Shown here one piece after another: positions 27,703 to 36,362 of a stretch of 64,000 nucleotides of DNA. The DNA comes from Candidatus Dechloromonas phosphorivorans (GTDB lineage: Bacteria; Pseudomonadota; Gammaproteobacteria; Burkholderiales; Rhodocyclaceae): NCBI GenBank assembly GCA_016709495.1, contig JADJMS010000015.1, forward strand, positions 1-64,000. Reading direction: 5' to 3'. Positions within the stretch are counted from its first letter, which is position 1, and every line of letters starts with the position of its first letter. The position numbers and the translations under genes are program-made. The notes under the pieces were generated by a model that worked only from the letters and a program-made list of their open reading frames with translations, was not told where the DNA came from and did no database searches.

Positions 27703-28719
27703 TTAATTTCCGCCATCGCCAACCAATGCATAGGGCGCCCAGAAAATCGGATGGGCGTATGAAAAGCGCAATTTCCCCTCGCCACCATCTTCGCTCATCA
27801 CTTTCAACATCGACCGGCGTAGCGCTTCGGCGCGAATAATCTGCGGCGCGTTGCCTAGCTCGTTGAAAACGCCAACCACCAACTTCTGCGCCGAGACGGT
27901 TTCAACAGGCCAGTGTGTGACCAGCAGTGAGCGGCTGCCACTGTAGAAGAAACCACGGCCTAGTCCGGAAACAGCCTCGCCACCACGCCCGTCACCGGCG
28001 GCCGTGTTGCAGGCGGAAAGCACAACCCAGTCGGCATCCAGTTTCAGGGTCAGGATGTCATCTAGTGAGAGCAAACCGTGTTGGCCGCCGCCGGGATTGG
28101 CGAGAGCCAATGCGGGTTGATCCATGCCGGGATATTCACCAGAAATCAACCAATGTGTGGCAAAGGCGATGATGCGGCGTTGTGCTAAATCAGCCTTGAG
28201 TACGCTATCCCGACTGGCGTTCTTGCCGAGAAAACGTCGTATTCATTGTTGGCGTTGAGTGTTTTGGCCAAGGCGAGAATTTCGCTACGCATGGTCGCCG
28301 GGTAGTTGACCCTGCTTGTTTTGCGGGGTAATGCTGATAGCCTTTTTGCAAGCTTCAATTGCGAGGCGTATGTTTCCGCCGTCGTGTTCGGCGCGGCACA
28401 TTTCTTTCCAGACGCGTGAAGGATTGCTGCCACCGCCGAGGCTGATTGTCGTGCGAAGCTCCGTGATCCGGGTATTGGCCAGCCCCAGTTCCTGAGCAGC
28501 GCGACCGCGTTACCAGTGGATATTGGCCAATTCAAGATTGCTCGCTCCTTCAGGTAACGGGGCATCCAATATTTTCTGCGCGGTATCGCGCTTGACTTCG
28601 TTGACCGGGTACTTGTCGAGCGCGGCCATGATTTCCTGTACCGAGCGCGAACGCGCCGGCTCGGCCTGTACGACACCAGGGAGAAGCAGGAGGATCAACA
28701 ACAGCGAAAACCAGTTCAT
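27703..28719 (-). pseudogene. Decayed exported TPR/CHAT-domain protein
   Basis: A signal peptide (MNWFSLLLILLLLPGVVQA) starts at 28719 and leads to TPR-like helices (KILDAPLPEGASNLELANIHW). A TAA then interrupts the frame near 28513, which continues as RGRAAQELGLANTRITEL. A shift near 28300 and another near 28222 lead into the end of a CHAT protease domain: FATHWLISGEYPG, then LSACNTAAGDGRGGEAVSGLGRGF and YAHPIFWAPYALVGD. CHAT proteins with TPRs are usually far longer than these 339 codons, so an internal deletion is likely besides the point defects. Confidence 0.7.
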
Positions 28720-28759
28720 TTTTGTTTCCAGCAGTGAAATCGTGCAGATATTTTAAAGC

Positions 28760-28771
28760 GTTACGGTCAAC
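28760..28771 (+). repeat. Dispersed uptake-sequence-like 12-mer, exact, containing a stop codon
   Basis: Exact GTTACGGTCAAC between the CHAT remnant and the LysR gene. On the minus strand its TTGACC supplies the TGA stop of the LysR gene. An AATTT patch and, 16 bases after the core, a T6 run follow. Confidence 0.75.
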
Positions 28772-29660
28772 GCCTGAATTTGCTCGATTTTTTCAATTCG
28801 TCGAGAAACCAGGCGAGTGCCTTGCCGACATTGCGGCTGCGCCAGGCGATGTGGGCGGGCATGGGCTGGCCTGGTTCGGCGAGTTCGCGTTGTATCAGTC
28901 GCCCGGCGGCGATTTCCGGGTCGGCCAGCCAGTGTGGCAGGTGGCCGACGCCGAGTCCGGCAACCTGGGCACTGGCCTTGGCGGCCATGTTGGGTACACG
29001 CAAGGTGTCCTGGCCTTCGAGCAGGCCGATGGTGCGGGCGGTGAGTTCCTGCGAGGTGTCGGCAATGACGACGGCGCGATGGCGGCGCAATTCGCTGTTG
29101 GGGATCGGATCGGCGTAGGCGGCGAGCGGGTGACTGGGTGAAATTGCAAAGATCAGTTGCGAGTGGCCGAGCAGGCGGCTCATCATGCCGCTGCGTGCCG
29201 GCATGTCGCCGGGGGCGCCGATCACCAGATCAGCGCGGCCCGTCGCCAGCGCATCCCAAGTGCCGCCGAGCACTTCGTAAATCAGTCGAATCTGCGTGCC
29301 GTGGCCAATTTCATAAAAGCGTTCGAGCAGCGGGAAAAGGCGTTCGACCGGAATCACCATGTCGATGGCGATACGTAGTTCCGCTTCCCAGCCATGGGCG
29401 ATGCGCTGCACCCTGCGTTCCAGTTCGTCGGCGGCGCGTAGCAGGTGGCGCCCCTCGTCGAGCAGGGTTCGGCCGGCTTCATTGAGCGTCGCGCGGCGGC
29501 CTTCTCTGATGAAAAACTGAACATCCAGCTCGCACTCCAGTTTGGCTATGGCATGGGACAGCGCCGAAGGCACGCGATGCAGTGCGCTGGCGGCGGCCGT
29601 GAAACTGCCGTGGCGGTCAATGGCGTCGAGAATGTGCAGAAGATCGAGAGAGATTTTCAT
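28767..29660 (-). CDS. yhaJ: LysR-family regulator, YhaJ-like
   Basis: A 297-residue LysR regulator with the helix-turn-helix DRHGSFTAAASALHRVPSALSHAIAKLE and an effector domain (about 90-290). It diverges from a pirin gene with about 100 bases between them, the same arrangement as yhaJ-yhaK in enterobacteria, where YhaJ activates its pirin neighbour in response to aromatic or oxidative stress. By analogy it probably controls the pirin/WrbA pair. The symbol is by similarity of context and is not certain. Confidence 0.8.
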   Translation of the reverse strand: MKISLDLLHILDAIDRHGSFTAAASALHRVPSALSHAIAKLECELDVQFFIREGRRATLNEAGRTLLDEGRHLLRAADELERRVQRIAHGWEAELRIAIDMVIPVERLFPLLERFYEIGHGTQIRLIYEVLGGTWDALATGRADLVIGAPGDMPARSGMMSRLLGHSQLIFAISPSHPLAAYADPIPNSELRRHRAVVIADTSQELTARTIGLLEGQDTLRVPNMAAKASAQVAGLGVGHLPHWLADPEIAAGRLIQRELAEPGQPMPAHIAWRSRNVGKALAWFLDELKKSSKFRR

Positions 29661-29764
29661 GTGAATTTAATTGAACGATTTGTCCATAATAATTCGCTGG
29701 AATGCATTGAACTGTACGCCTAGTATGGCAACTAAGCTATATCTTTAATTCACAAGGAGTTCCC

Positions 29765-30470
29765 ATGATCACCCTGCGCCCTTCCGGCGAACGCGGCTAT
29801 GCCGACCACGGCTGGCTCAAGGCTCGCCACAGTTTTTCGTTTGCCAACTATTACGACCCGGCGGAAATGGGCTGGGGCGCCTTGCGTGTAATCAACGAAG
29901 ACCGCGTCGCACCCGGCCAGGGTTTCGGTACGCATGGTCACCGCGACATGGAAATCGTTACTTATATCCTGTCCGGGGCGCTGGAGCATAAAGACAACCT
30001 GGGTAGCGGTGGCATCATCAAGCGTGGCGAAGTGCAGCGCATGAGTGCCGGCAAGGGGGTCATGCACAGCGAGTTCAATCCGTCGCCGGACGAGGAAACG
30101 CATTTGCTGCAAATCTGGATAGCCCCGGCCCGTCCGGGTGGGCCGGCCAGCTACGAGCAGCAGGCGTTGACCGTCGATGCCATGCGCGGTCACTGGCATC
30201 TGGTCGCATCGCCCGATGGCGCGGAGGGCAGCACGACCATCGGTCAGGATGCGCGGATTTTTGCCAGCGTGCTGGGTGCCGGCGAGGCGATCAGCCATCG
30301 CCTGGCAAGTGGGCGGCTGGCATACGTGCAGATGGTGCGCGGTCAACTCACCTGAACGGTAAAAAATGAGCGCCGGTGACGGTGCCAAGATTACCGATGA
30401 AAGTGATCTTCAATTTCTGGCTGGTGAAGAAGCCGAGTTTTTGCTCTTCGACCTGCCGCCGCAAGTCTGA
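29765..30470 (+). CDS. yhaK: Pirin-family protein, YhaK-like (frameshifted at the 3' end)
   Basis: A bicupin redox-sensing protein. MITLRPSGERGYADHGWLKARHSFSFANYYDP is the typical pirin start and GFGTHGHRDMEIVTYILSGALEHKD holds the metal-binding His residues of the first cupin. The frame stops at 30355 (QLT), but the natural C-terminus (MSAGDGAKITDESDLQFLAG...LFDLPPQV) follows. One base missing near 30351 and one from the A run near 30366 would rejoin it. AAGGAG precedes the start. Probably a quercetinase-like or transcription-cofactor protein. Confidence 0.88.
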
Positions 30471-30494
30471 TTATTAATTCAAAGGGAAAACACC

Positions 30495-31049
30495 ATGAGC
30501 AAAGTTATCGTTGTTTATCACTCCGGCTACGGCCACACCAAGCGCGTTGCCGAATCAGTCGCCGAAGGCGCTGCAGCCGAACTGCTGGCCATCGATGCCG
30601 AAGGCAATCTGCCGGACGGCGGCTGGGAAAAACTGGCCGCTGCTGATGCCATCATTTTCGGTACGCCAACCTACATGGGCGGCGCCAGCTGGCAATTCAA
30701 GAAATTTGCCGATGCCTCCTCCAAGCCCTGGTATGGCCGTGCCTGGCAGGACAAGGTGTTCGGCGGTTTCACCAACAGCGCCAGCCTGAATGGTGACAAG
30801 CAAGTGACCTTGATCGGCCTGCAAACCCTGGCCTCGCAGCATGGCGGCATCTGGGTCAGCCTCGGTCTGTTGCCGAGCAATAGCAAGGCAGCAGCGCGTA
30901 CCGACATCAACAATCTCGGCGGTTCGGTCGGCTTGCTGGTCCAGTCGCCATCCGATGCCGGCGTGGATGAAATCCCGCAGGGCGATCTCGATACCGCCAA
31001 GCGCTACGGCCAGCGTGTTGCCGAAGTGGCGGCCAAGCTGCACGGCTAA
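30495..31049 (+). CDS. wrbA: Flavodoxin-like NAD(P)H:quinone oxidoreductase, WrbA family
   Basis: A 184-residue FMN protein that carries out two-electron quinone reduction, limiting redox cycling. VVYHSGYGHTKRVAESVAEGA is the phosphate-binding loop of the flavodoxin fold and FGTPTYMGGASWQFKKFAD the FMN region. AAGGGA precedes the ATG. It follows the pirin gene by 24 bases and is probably in the same transcript, which makes a quinone or electrophile response unit with the YhaJ-like regulator. Confidence 0.88.
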   Translation: MSKVIVVYHSGYGHTKRVAESVAEGAAAELLAIDAEGNLPDGGWEKLAAADAIIFGTPTYMGGASWQFKKFADASSKPWYGRAWQDKVFGGFTNSASLNGDKQVTLIGLQTLASQHGGIWVSLGLLPSNSKAAARTDINNLGGSVGLLVQSPSDAGVDEIPQGDLDTAKRYGQRVAEVAAKLHG

Positions 31050-31096
31050 ACGCCGCGCTGTTATAGTGCGGTCATTCCCCTCTTCGGAGTGACCGC

Positions 31097-31897
31097 ATGG
31101 CCCTCACTACCTCCTTGGCTGACCTTTCGGTTGTCTTGGTCGAACCTTCCAGCATGCAGGCCAATCTGGTCACGCGCATGTTGCAGCATCAAGGCGTGCG
31201 CCAGGTGCATGCGCTGGAAAACGGGCAAGCCGCGCTGGATATGATGAAATCCGGTAGGGATGGTTTGCTGGTGATCAGCAGTCTTTACCTGCCTGATATG
31301 GCCGGCACCGAGCTGGTCGCCGCAATGCGTGCCGATCAGGATCTGGAGGCGGTTCCCTTCATCCTGATTTCCAGCGAAACGCGGCCGCAAGTGCTCGACC
31401 CGGTGCGTCAGTCCGGAGCCTGCAGCATTGTCACCAAGCCGTTCAACGAACAGCAATTGTCGCGGGCGCTTTACGCGGCTGCCGATTACCTCAATCCGCC
31501 GGAAGATCTCGATGTCGCGGAAATCGAAACCCTGCGCGTTCTGCTCGTCGACGATAGCAAAATGTCCCGCCGCCACCTGCGCCGCCTGCTCGAAGAGTTG
31601 GGCATCGAGCGTATTACCGAGGCTGAGGACGGCAAGCAAGCGGTTGCGTTATTGCAGGGGACGATGGTCGATCTGGTCATCACCGATTACAACATGCCGG
31701 AAATGGATGGCCGCGAACTGATCGAGTACATCCGTACCCAGAGCTGGCAGGCTGAAGTGCCCATCCTGATGGTGACCAGCGAACAGAACATGGGGCGTCT
31801 GGCTGCGGTTGAGCGGGCCGGCGTTTCGGCGATTTGTGACAAGCCGTTTGAAGCGGGCAGCATTCGCAAGTTGATTAGCGAATCCCTGACTCGCTAA
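31097..31897 (+). CDS. Tandem receiver-domain response regulator
   Basis: A 266-residue protein made of two receiver domains (about 10-130 and 145-265) with no output domain. The second has the acidic pair LLVDDSKMSRR, phospho-acceptor Asp in ITDYNMPEMDGREL, Thr in MVTSE and Lys in DKPFE. In the first, the acidic pocket reads VLVEPSSM and the acceptor site ISSLYLPDMAG lacks the Asp, so it is probably not phosphorylated. GGAG precedes the start. Such proteins often act in chemotaxis or phosphorelays; no kinase is adjacent. Confidence 0.85.
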   Translation: MALTTSLADLSVVLVEPSSMQANLVTRMLQHQGVRQVHALENGQAALDMMKSGRDGLLVISSLYLPDMAGTELVAAMRADQDLEAVPFILISSETRPQVLDPVRQSGACSIVTKPFNEQQLSRALYAAADYLNPPEDLDVAEIETLRVLLVDDSKMSRRHLRRLLEELGIERITEAEDGKQAVALLQGTMVDLVITDYNMPEMDGRELIEYIRTQSWQAEVPILMVTSEQNMGRLAAVERAGVSAICDKPFEAGSIRKLISESLTR

Positions 31898-31943
31898 ACG
31901 ATCGTTGGTTTGATCGCTATTAAAAAAACTGTTGTTTTTTTGC

Positions 31944-31955
31944 GTCGACCGTAAG
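31944..31955 (-). repeat. Degenerate uptake-sequence-like 12-mer, two mismatches
   Basis: CTTACGGTCGAC on the minus strand, followed by A7 and then T7 tracts 15 bases after the core. The A/T spacing supports it as a diverged copy. It is intergenic, before the Dcu gene. Confidence 0.5.
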
Positions 31956-31969
31956 CGTTTGAACGAAGT

Positions 31970-31983
31970 CTGATCTGGGTCAA
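31970..31983. promoter_or_regulatory. Possible FNR/ANR-type site upstream of the Dcu gene
   Basis: CTGATCTGGGTCAA matches eight of the ten fixed positions of TTGAT-N4-ATCAA. Dcu carriers are commonly induced without oxygen, so the position is reasonable. A perfect inverted repeat TGTTGCGACGCAACA lies at 32051-32065, just before the start. Both are suggestions only. Confidence 0.3.
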
Positions 31984-32092
31984 GTGTTGTTCGAATAAAT
32001 CTGGAAATCGGCTGGCCGACGTCAATTCCCTGTGGCATAGTGCTTAAAAATGTTGCGACGCAACAATAATTTTATGTTTCAAGGGGAACGCC

Positions 32093-33418
32093 ATGTTTGA
32101 TTTCTGGATCCAGTTTGCGCTGGTTTTGACCGCTATTCTGATCGGCATCCGCCGTGGTGGTGTCGCTCTCGGCCTGATTGGCGGATTGGGTGTTGCGGTA
32201 CTGACTTTTGGCTTCCGCGTCGCACCATCCGAGCCGCCGATCACGGTGATGCTGATCATCCTCGCCGTCGTTACCGCCTCGGCCACCCTGCAAGTAGCAG
32301 GCGGCCTTGATTTTCTGGTCCAGCAGGCCGAACGCCTGATGCGCAAGCACCCCCAGCAAATTACCATTCTGGCGCCGCTCTCCACCTTTTTGCTGACAGT
32401 CTGCGTCGGTACCGGCCACGCCGTCTATTCGCTGCTGCCGGTGATCGCCGATGTGGCGCTAAAAACCAAAATTCGTCCCGAACGGCCGATGGCGATTGCC
32501 AGCGTAGCGTCGCAAATGGGCATCACCGCCAGCCCGGTGGCTGCCGCCGTGACCACCTTTCTGGCGCTGACCGCAAAAACGGGGACGCCGGTCACTCTCG
32601 GTCAAATCCTGATGGTCACCCTGCCGGCTGGTTTGATCGGCGTGATTGCTGCTGCCCTGTGGAGCATGAATCGCGGCCTTGATCTCGACAAAGACCCGGA
32701 ATTTCTCGAGCGCATGAAAGACCCGGCTTTCCGTGCTTCGGTCGAAATGTCGGTGACGACGCTCGACAAACAGTTGCCGCGTGCCGCCAAGCTGTCGGTC
32801 ATCATCTTTTTCTCCGGCATCCTGACCATCGTCGCCCTGGCACTTTTTCCGCAGTTGCTGCCACTGGTCAAGGGCAAGCCGATGCCGATGACGACGGTGG
32901 TGCAGGTGGTTATGCTGGCCTTCGGTGCTTTCATCCTCTTCGCCGCTGACGTCAAGGCAGCCGCCATTGCCAAATCTGAAGTGTTTACCGCCGGCATGAT
33001 TGCCGTCGTCTCGATTTTCGGTATTGCCTGGATGAGCGATACCTTCGTCAAGGCCAACGAAACCTTCCTCGTCGATAACATCAAATCGATGGTCGAATAC
33101 GCGCCCTGGACCTTCGCCCTGGCCATGTTCGCCGTCTCCGCCTTCGTCAAGAGTCAGGCGGCAACCTTGACCATCATGCTGCCCTTCGGCCTCGCCCTTG
33201 GTCTCTCGCCGCAGCTATTGCTCGGCCTGATGCCCTCCTGCTACGCCTACTTCTTTTTCGCCTTCTACCCGAGCGATCTGGCGGCAATCAACATGGACCG
33301 CAGCGGCACGACGCGCATCGGCAAATACCTGCTCAACCATAGCTTCATGATTCCGGGCTGGATCGGCGTTATCGTCTCGACGATCGTTGCTTATGGCTTG
33401 GCGCAGGTGTATTTCTGA
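32093..33418 (+). CDS. Anaerobic C4-dicarboxylate transporter, Dcu family
   Basis: A 441-residue inner-membrane carrier with about ten to twelve hydrophobic segments. The pattern GTGHAVYSLLPVIADVALK, RPERPMAIASVASQMGITASPVAAAV and FYPSDLAAINMDRSGTTRIGKYLLNHSFMIPG is diagnostic of the DcuA/DcuB family, which exchanges fumarate, malate, aspartate and succinate during anaerobic growth. AAGGGG precedes the ATG. It ends in front of a strong terminator. Confidence 0.9.
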   Translation: MFDFWIQFALVLTAILIGIRRGGVALGLIGGLGVAVLTFGFRVAPSEPPITVMLIILAVVTASATLQVAGGLDFLVQQAERLMRKHPQQITILAPLSTFLLTVCVGTGHAVYSLLPVIADVALKTKIRPERPMAIASVASQMGITASPVAAAVTTFLALTAKTGTPVTLGQILMVTLPAGLIGVIAAALWSMNRGLDLDKDPEFLERMKDPAFRASVEMSVTTLDKQLPRAAKLSVIIFFSGILTIVALALFPQLLPLVKGKPMPMTTVVQVVMLAFGAFILFAADVKAAAIAKSEVFTAGMIAVVSIFGIAWMSDTFVKANETFLVDNIKSMVEYAPWTFALAMFAVSAFVKSQAATLTIMLPFGLALGLSPQLLLGLMPSCYAYFFFAFYPSDLAAINMDRSGTTRIGKYLLNHSFMIPGWIGVIVSTIVAYGLAQVYF

Positions 33419-33452
33419 AATTAACAATTCGCAATATCCCTGTACCAAATGA

Positions 33453-33480
33453 AAAACCCCCAGACTTTGCTGGGGGTTTT
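33453..33480. terminator. Strong bidirectional intrinsic terminator
   Basis: An 11-bp perfect stem with arms AAAACCCCCAG and CTGGGGGTTTT and a six-base loop, between the convergent Dcu and PEP-CTERM genes. The T and A tracts on either side allow it to act in both directions. Confidence 0.9.
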
Positions 33481-33501
33481 GACTGGCGGGCGCTGAATAA
33501 G

Positions 33502-34429
33502 TTAGGCTGATTTACCTGCCCGGCGGCGGCTAATAAATGCCATTAGTCCAAAACCCAAGCCCAACATGGCTAAACTACCCGGCTCTGGAACATTCGTGCT
33601 TGCATATTTGTAACCGCCAATCGCCAATTCTTCAAATCCTGATTCATTTCCTCTGAGAGACATCTGAATAACAATTTTGTCAGAATCCAGATAGTTGACA
33701 TCGTAAAGATTCAAGTCATCAAAGATTGCGTAATAGTCTGGCTTGCCGCTGCCAGTTGTCTTCCAGGAATACGTATTGCCACTGTCGGTAGCTGCCGGAA
33801 TGCTGCATGGGCCGTATGGGGTAGGTGCGGCTGGTCCGATACTCGGTTCGCCGCAGGACAGGACATAGGCGCTCTGGTCATAAGCGCCATTGGCGATGGT
33901 ATCAAGTGCATAGGAAGCCAATGGATTTACGGCATTGCCACGATAAATCGATATTTTCCCCGAAATTTCCAGGTTCGGACTCCGCGCATTTTCGTTATGG
34001 TCGAAGATGAAGAGAGGCTGATAATTGGTAGCGCCAATTGTCAGCAGTGTCCTCAGAGCCCCAACGGTGCCGGCATTGCCCGCTCCCCATGTGCCATCGA
34101 AATCGCCGGAGTTCAGGGCGTCCATCGGTTTTGCAAACGGGACCGGATTGCTAACCGCATTGCTGGTATATACGATCACGCCTAGGGTTCCAATGCCAGT
34201 GGCGGCAAAAAATTACTTGTGTTGCCCGGTAAATAACCAGCTGTTTGAACTTGGTCCAGCAGGGAGGCAGAAAAAATAGTGCCTTGATCGTATTGCTGGG
34301 AGCTAAGGCCGTCGAATGAGGTTGTTGGTAGCGTTATGGTGGCCAAAGCATGGGCATTGCTGGTAACGCCGATGGCAAGCAAGGTACCGGTCAGGGTGGT
34401 CAGGAATGAGTACCAATTTTGGTTTTCAT
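33502..34429 (-). CDS. PEP-CTERM sorted exported protein (two frameshifts)
   Basis: The C-terminus is a textbook PEP-CTERM tail: VPEPGSLAMLGLGFGLMAFISRRRAG, cut and sorted by exosortase in exopolysaccharide-producing Gram-negatives. The signal peptide begins at the ATG at 34429 (MKTKIG), shifts frame near 34410 into SFLTTLTGTLLAIGVTSNAHA, and a second shift near 34184 (a missing C) joins ALEP to LGVIVYTSNAVSNPVPFAKPMD. Bridged length is about 308 residues. The passenger has no enzyme motif. A 236-base region upstream holds no gene. Confidence 0.8.
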
Positions 34430-34665
34430 GATGATGCCTCTTTAAATTTAATTCAGGGAGTGATGTGTTTTAAATAAGCATTATTTGAGCCACTATAACT
34501 TTGTTCATATATTCAATGTCCTGCGAAATCGTGGTGGTTCGTGATCCACTACGGTGTAAAGAAATCCGTCACAATTTCTTCACGGTTTGGTGTTTTTCTT
34601 TATTTTTCTGAACCCCGCACTTGAAATCGCACCGCTTTGGGGTTTTGTCTGCGGAAGAGCTGTCG

Positions 34666-35232
34666 TTAGGCTTGAGTATCTTTAGCTGTGAGTCTTGCTG
34701 AAACAACCCGCTGCATCAGGCCGCGGCTAATAACAAGTACTGCTACCAAGAACAGCAGCGGGTCGAGCAGGGCATCCCACAGGTTGGGAAACAGGCCGCT
34801 GGCGTAGCCGGCGAGGTCGAGGGCGAGGATGATCAGCCAGGTGTTCTGGCGTCGCCACCAGAGCGCGACGGCAATGGGGATCAGGGCAGCAAGCAGCGTC
34901 AATGGCTGGTAGCCGAGGGCATAGGGGTCAAATGGACCCCAGCCCAATGCTGTTGGATAAAAAATTAGACCAAACAGGACTAAATAAAGTGCGGGGCGCT
35001 GGCTGAGTGGTGTCGGTATCTTGTCCGTCAGTTGCAGCAAGGCCAGTTGTAGTAGCGTCAGCGACGGCGTGCCAAAGGTGCCGTGCATCATTGGCGCAAT
35101 GCCGGCGACCAGCGCCAGGCCGGTAGCGAGCAGCGCGGCACGGGCGCGTAGTTGGCCGAGGGGCAATAGTGTGACAAGAGCACCAAAAATCAGGCCGTGG
35201 GCGAGTAGACCGTAAGCGGCTTGGACATTCAT
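34666..35232 (-). CDS. Hypothetical polytopic membrane protein
   Basis: A 188-residue protein with about six hydrophobic segments (for example AYGLLAHGLIFGALVTLLPLG and LTLLAALIPIAVALWW) and no family motif I recognise. Its start overlaps the stop of the BNR-repeat gene by four bases, and that gene overlaps the GT39 gene in the same way, so it belongs to a three-gene operon probably concerned with glycan handling. Confidence 0.6.
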   Translation of the reverse strand: MNVQAAYGLLAHGLIFGALVTLLPLGQLRARAALLATGLALVAGIAPMMHGTFGTPSLTLLQLALLQLTDKIPTPLSQRPALYLVLFGLIFYPTALGWGPFDPYALGYQPLTLLAALIPIAVALWWRRQNTWLIILALDLAGYASGLFPNLWDALLDPLLFLVAVLVISRGLMQRVVSARLTAKDTQA

Positions 35233-36362
35233 GGTTGTGCCTCATCCAGCCAGGCCTCGCTGAAAGCAGCGTGCATGATATTTTGCCGGCGCCACGTGTA
35301 GGCCAGGTGAATCAGGCCGTCACGGTCAAGCAGCAGGGCCGGGTAGGAGAATTCGGCGCCGCCATCGGGTGCCGTTTCGACTGTGCGGCTGGTTTGCCAG
35401 GTTTTGCCTTCGTCGGCGGAAATCCAAAGCAACATGGCTTCGCGGCCATTTTGTGGGTTGCCGGCGAGGAGCAGTCGGCCGCTGCGCAGGCGCAGCAGCG
35501 CAACTGATGAATTGGGATTGGGTACGGGCAGTGCGGCGCCGGCTTGCCAGCTCTGCCCGGCATTTTGTGTGCTGGCCAGTTGAACCTTGCCCGGACCGGG
35601 GCCGGCGTCACGCAGCAAGGCGATGGCGCGTTGGCCGTCGAACACGGCAACGGCGGGTTGCAGGGTGCGCACGTCGTGCGTCATGCGGGTTTTGTCGAGG
35701 ATTTGCCCGGTCGCTGAAAGGCGCAACCATTCGCCATGCTTGGCGATAAATTCGTGGTAAACCGGCAGGCCCAGCCCGCCATCAGCGAGCGGAATGGGCG
35801 CGGTGCGCACCAGTGTGCTGATGCTAGCGAAGGGCGAGGTTTGCAGTTTGGTCGGCTTGAACCAGGTAGCGCCGGCATCGGTGGAAACACTATGGTTGAT
35901 CGAACTGCCAGCCCAGCCGCCCACGGCAACGCTGACATACCAAAGGTGCAACCAGCTGCCCTCAACGAATAGCACCGGATTGCCGACTTTGCGTACATAG
36001 GAAAATGTGCCGCCTGCCGTGCTTTCTCGGTTGGCAATGGGTTGCGCCTTGCTCCAGCCATCCTTGTCGCGCAGGCTGAACCAGATGGCAACATCATCGG
36101 CGCCTTCCTTGCTGCCGGCAAACCAGGCGGCGGCAATACGCCCGTCAGCTAATTGAGCGAGGCTGGCGGCATGGGCCGACTCGGCGGCTTTGGGGAGTTG
36201 CTCGGCGGTGAACTGGGTAGGTAATTGCGAAATGCTGGGTGACGGTGGTGGCACAAATGCCGGTGGCTGCGGTGAAGGCGCGCGCCAAAAGGCAGCAAGC
36301 AACGCTGCAATAAACAGGATGGCCGAGAGCCAACGCATGGCTTTGGGCGACAGTTGCATCAC
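35229..36362 (-). CDS. BNR/Asp-box repeat protein, sialidase-like
   Basis: A 377-residue protein with an N-terminal membrane anchor (AMRWLSAILFIAALLAAFW), a Pro-rich linker, and a six-bladed propeller carrying Asp-box repeats such as STDAGATWFKP, STQNAGQSWQAG and SADEGKTWQTS. An FRIP-like start (GRIAAAWFAGSKEGADDVAIW) and HLAYTWRRQNI near the end are typical of the exo-alpha-sialidase superfamily. The true substrate is unknown. It is translationally coupled to the GT39 gene upstream and the membrane protein downstream. Confidence 0.75.
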   Translation of the reverse strand: MMQLSPKAMRWLSAILFIAALLAAFWRAPSPQPPAFVPPPSPSISQLPTQFTAEQLPKAAESAHAASLAQLADGRIAAAWFAGSKEGADDVAIWFSLRDKDGWSKAQPIANRESTAGGTFSYVRKVGNPVLFVEGSWLHLWYVSVAVGGWAGSSINHSVSTDAGATWFKPTKLQTSPFASISTLVRTAPIPLADGGLGLPVYHEFIAKHGEWLRLSATGQILDKTRMTHDVRTLQPAVAVFDGQRAIALLRDAGPGPGKVQLASTQNAGQSWQAGAALPVPNPNSSVALLRLRSGRLLLAGNPQNGREAMLLWISADEGKTWQTSRTVETAPDGGAEFSYPALLLDRDGLIHLAYTWRRQNIMHAAFSEAWLDEAQP

